Assembly: GCA_017557475.1 (NCBI GenBank)
Contig: JAFYYO010000018.1
Location: 1 to 6,951 of the forward strand
DNA: 6,951 nucleotides
Direction of reading: 5' to 3'
DNA from: Bacteroidaceae bacterium
GTDB lineage: Bacteria > Bacteroidota > Bacteroidia > Bacteroidales > Bacteroidaceae
Below are positions 5,408 to 6,951 of this stretch, piece by piece; the first letter of the stretch is position 1; each line of letters starts with the position of its first letter. A program made the position numbers and the translations under genes. The notes below the pieces were generated by a model. The model was given only the letters and a program-made list of their open reading frames with translations. It had not been told where the DNA came from and did no database searches.

Positions 5408-5491
5408 GCAGGTTGCGTTTTTATAAACGCAGGTTGCAATTGAACAAACGCAACTTGCATCTTTATAATCGCAGGTTGCGTTTTAAGAATT
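5408..5491. repeat. Four-unit 21-bp tandem array, GCAGGTTGC core
   Basis: GCAGGTTGC starts at 5408, 5429 and 5471, and the variant GCAACTTGC at 5450, giving an exact 21-bp period over four units. The variant is a perfect inverted repeat (GCAA-C-TTGC), and the others are imperfect ones. The 12-bp A+T-rich spacers are GTTTTTATAAAC, AATTGAACAAAC, ATCTTTATAATC and GTTTTAAGAATT. The array lies in the 224-bp gap between the second kinase and the GH130 gene, about 80 bp before the latter's start. The rest of that gap shows no TAnnTTTG box and no convincing terminator. The array resembles the 22-bp one at 1304 in layout but not in core sequence. Possible roles are regulator sites, a transcript structure or a dispersed repeat. 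Confidence 0.87.
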
Positions 5492-5571
5492 TGGCAGGGC
5501 TTGAGGAAAGGCATGAAAGGGCTGAAAAAAGAAGGGGACAGGGATAAAAGGTAAAAAGATAGGATATGGAT

Positions 5572-6951
5572 ATGAATCATGAAGTGAGAATCACGAATCG
5601 TTTCTGTTGCTTCCTTGCGTTGTTGCTGCATGTCCTTACAGCAACAGCGGGGGATAATGTCCTGCCGTATTGGGCGATAGGCGGCTTCACGCGGCCTGAA
5701 GGGAAGAATCCTATGGTCAGTCCTATCGCCAACAACCTTTTTTATTGTCCTGTCAAGAAGGCTAATGTGAAGTGGGAATGTGCTGATACGTTCAACCCTG
5801 CAGCCGTGGAGAAAGACGGGAAAGTCTGTGTGCTTTATCGTGCCGAAGACGACCCCAATGCGGGCATCGGCAAGCGAACTTCGCGAATAGGACTTGTGGA
5901 GAGTGCCGACGGTGTCAGCATCGATTACCGTTCTCCCTCGCCTGTCATGTTCCCGGACAACTCGTCGATATCCCAAACCTACGAGTGGCCGGGAGGCACA
6001 GAAGACCCGCGAGTGGTGGAGGCTGAGGTCGATGGGGCGCCGCTCTATGTGATGACTTACACTTCTTGGAACCGAAAGACGGCTCGACTCAGTGTTGCGA
6101 CGAGTCGCGACCTCAGGACTTGGACGCATCATGGCCCGTGTTTCCGAACGGCTTACGACGGCAAGTTTGCCAACTTGGCCTGCAAGTCGGGCTCCATCGT
6201 CACGGAGATAAAGGACGGGCGCCTGCAAGCGACGAAGATTCTGGTGAATGGCGAGAGCAAGTACTTCATGTATTGGGGCGAGTATTGGGTGTGCGGAGCG
6301 ACCAGCGACGACCTCATCACATGGACGCCAATCGTGGACAACAACACGGAACTTCTCTATTTGGCAAAGCCCAGGAAAGGTTTCTTCGACAGTATGCTCA
6401 CGGAATGTGGGCCGCCGGCGGTCATGACGGAAGACGGTATTGTGCTCATCTATAACGGCAAGAACGCGAGTGGCAGCAACGGAGATGCTTGCTATGCGGC
6501 CAACACATATGCTGCCGGTCAGATGCTCTTTAGCAAAGATAATCCGCTGTCGCTCGTTGACCGACTCGACAAACCTTTCTTCCGTCCCATTGCCGACTTT
6601 GAGCGAAGCGGTCAATATGCTGCGGGAACGGTCTTCACGGAAGGTCTCGTCTGGCATCAGGACAAGTGGTTCCTCTATTATGGCTGTGCTGATTCGTTCG
6701 TAGGCGTTGCCGTCTGCGACCCGCAAACCTCGCCTCATGAAGGCGATCCCATCGTTACGGCACAGGTTCCGGAAGGTGTCATCAATCAACAAACCGCGCT
6801 TGGAACGGGTAAGATGACTTGCTTTGTCAATTCCGCAAGCGGTTACGCAGCCGAGGGCGAAAGACCGTGTTACATGAACACGAGTTACATCTATCCAGGA
6901 AGAAAATGGTGCGATGCGAGCAACGAGCAGCCTTGGCTCATATTGGAGTTC
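5572..6951 (+). CDS. Secreted GH130-family glycosidase with probable C-terminal F5/8 type C domain (partial)
   Basis: The frame runs from 5572 to the window end (460 codons, no stop). MNHEVRITNRFCCFLALLLH followed by VLTATA-GD is a Sec signal peptide with a likely cut after ATA. The five-bladed beta-propeller domain shows GH130 landmarks: FNPAAVEKDGKVCVLYRAED (74-93), GGTEDPRV (141-148), TECGPPAV (277-284), IYNG (293-296) and AAGTVFTEGLVW with YYGCADS (350-375). GH130 enzymes are mannoside phosphorylases or beta-mannosidases. Export argues for a hydrolase, since the phosphorylases act on cytoplasmic sugar, but the linkage is not readable. Residues from about 400, ending GRKWCDASNEQPWLILEF, resemble the start of an F5/8 type C (discoidin) carbohydrate-binding domain. 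ATG 5572 has AGGA seven bases upstream; ATG 5566 is also in frame but too close to it. TAG at 5560 closes the frame upstream. No standard promoter is visible. Confidence 0.88.
   Translation, partial: MNHEVRITNRFCCFLALLLHVLTATAGDNVLPYWAIGGFTRPEGKNPMVSPIANNLFYCPVKKANVKWECADTFNPAAVEKDGKVCVLYRAEDDPNAGIGKRTSRIGLVESADGVSIDYRSPSPVMFPDNSSISQTYEWPGGTEDPRVVEAEVDGAPLYVMTYTSWNRKTARLSVATSRDLRTWTHHGPCFRTAYDGKFANLACKSGSIVTEIKDGRLQATKILVNGESKYFMYWGEYWVCGATSDDLITWTPIVDNNTELLYLAKPRKGFFDSMLTECGPPAVMTEDGIVLIYNGKNASGSNGDACYAANTYAAGQMLFSKDNPLSLVDRLDKPFFRPIADFERSGQYAAGTVFTEGLVWHQDKWFLYYGCADSFVGVAVCDPQTSPHEGDPIVTAQVPEGVINQQTALGTGKMTCFVNSASGYAAEGERPCYMNTSYIYPGRKWCDASNEQPWLILEF

Noticed and set aside
5347..5547. 66-residue plus-strand ORF with a seven-residue periodic peptide (RLRFYK, RRLQLNK, RNLHLYN, RRLRFKN)
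   Set aside because: The period follows directly from a 21-bp DNA repeat read in frame. The opposite strand gives an equally periodic peptide, and there is no initiation signal or family match.
5323..6792. 489-codon open frame on the minus strand
   Set aside because: It lies opposite the GH130 gene, whose frame has a signal peptide and clear family motifs. The minus-strand product is Arg-rich, has no family features and runs through the 21-bp array.

Overview
The window reads as a Bacteroidota chromosome, most likely Bacteroidales and possibly Prevotella-like; the genus cannot be fixed from this sequence. The main reasons are good matches to the Bacteroidota promoter (-33 TTTG, about 20 bp spacer, -7 TAnnTTTG), weak Shine-Dalgarno sequences, and the gene families: an SBF/BASS transporter, a secreted GH25 lysozyme, twin deoxynucleoside kinases and a secreted GH130 enzyme. 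No mobile element, rRNA, tRNA or CRISPR array is visible.

Left part, minus strand (1-1260): an aromatic amino acid operon. A promoter at 1220-1251 is followed by a 19-residue leader peptide in which 10 of 11 consecutive residues are Phe or Tyr. Next comes a complete set of competing hairpins ending in a terminator-like stem, then prephenate dehydratase (pheA), which overlaps an aminotransferase that leaves the window. This looks like ribosome-mediated transcription attenuation responding to Phe and Tyr, and it is the best find here.

Middle (1304-2398, minus): a 22-bp-period array of near-palindromes lies between the pheA promoter and an SBF/BASS-type membrane transporter, and it encodes the transporter's last residues. 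The transporter is divergent from the plus-strand block.

Plus-strand block (2463-5347): an unrecognised 176-residue protein, a GH25 lysozyme with a signal or anchor segment, and two tandem deoxynucleoside kinases. The kinases have their own strong promoter and differ at residues expected to read the nucleobase. A CCCTAAT heptamer repeat fills the gap between them.

Right end (5348-6951): a 21-bp-period four-copy array, then a secreted GH130-type glycosidase with what looks like the start of a C-terminal F5/8 type C (discoidin) domain, cut by the window edge. The 22-bp and 21-bp arrays share an architecture although their core sequences differ, which may point to a common repeat class.
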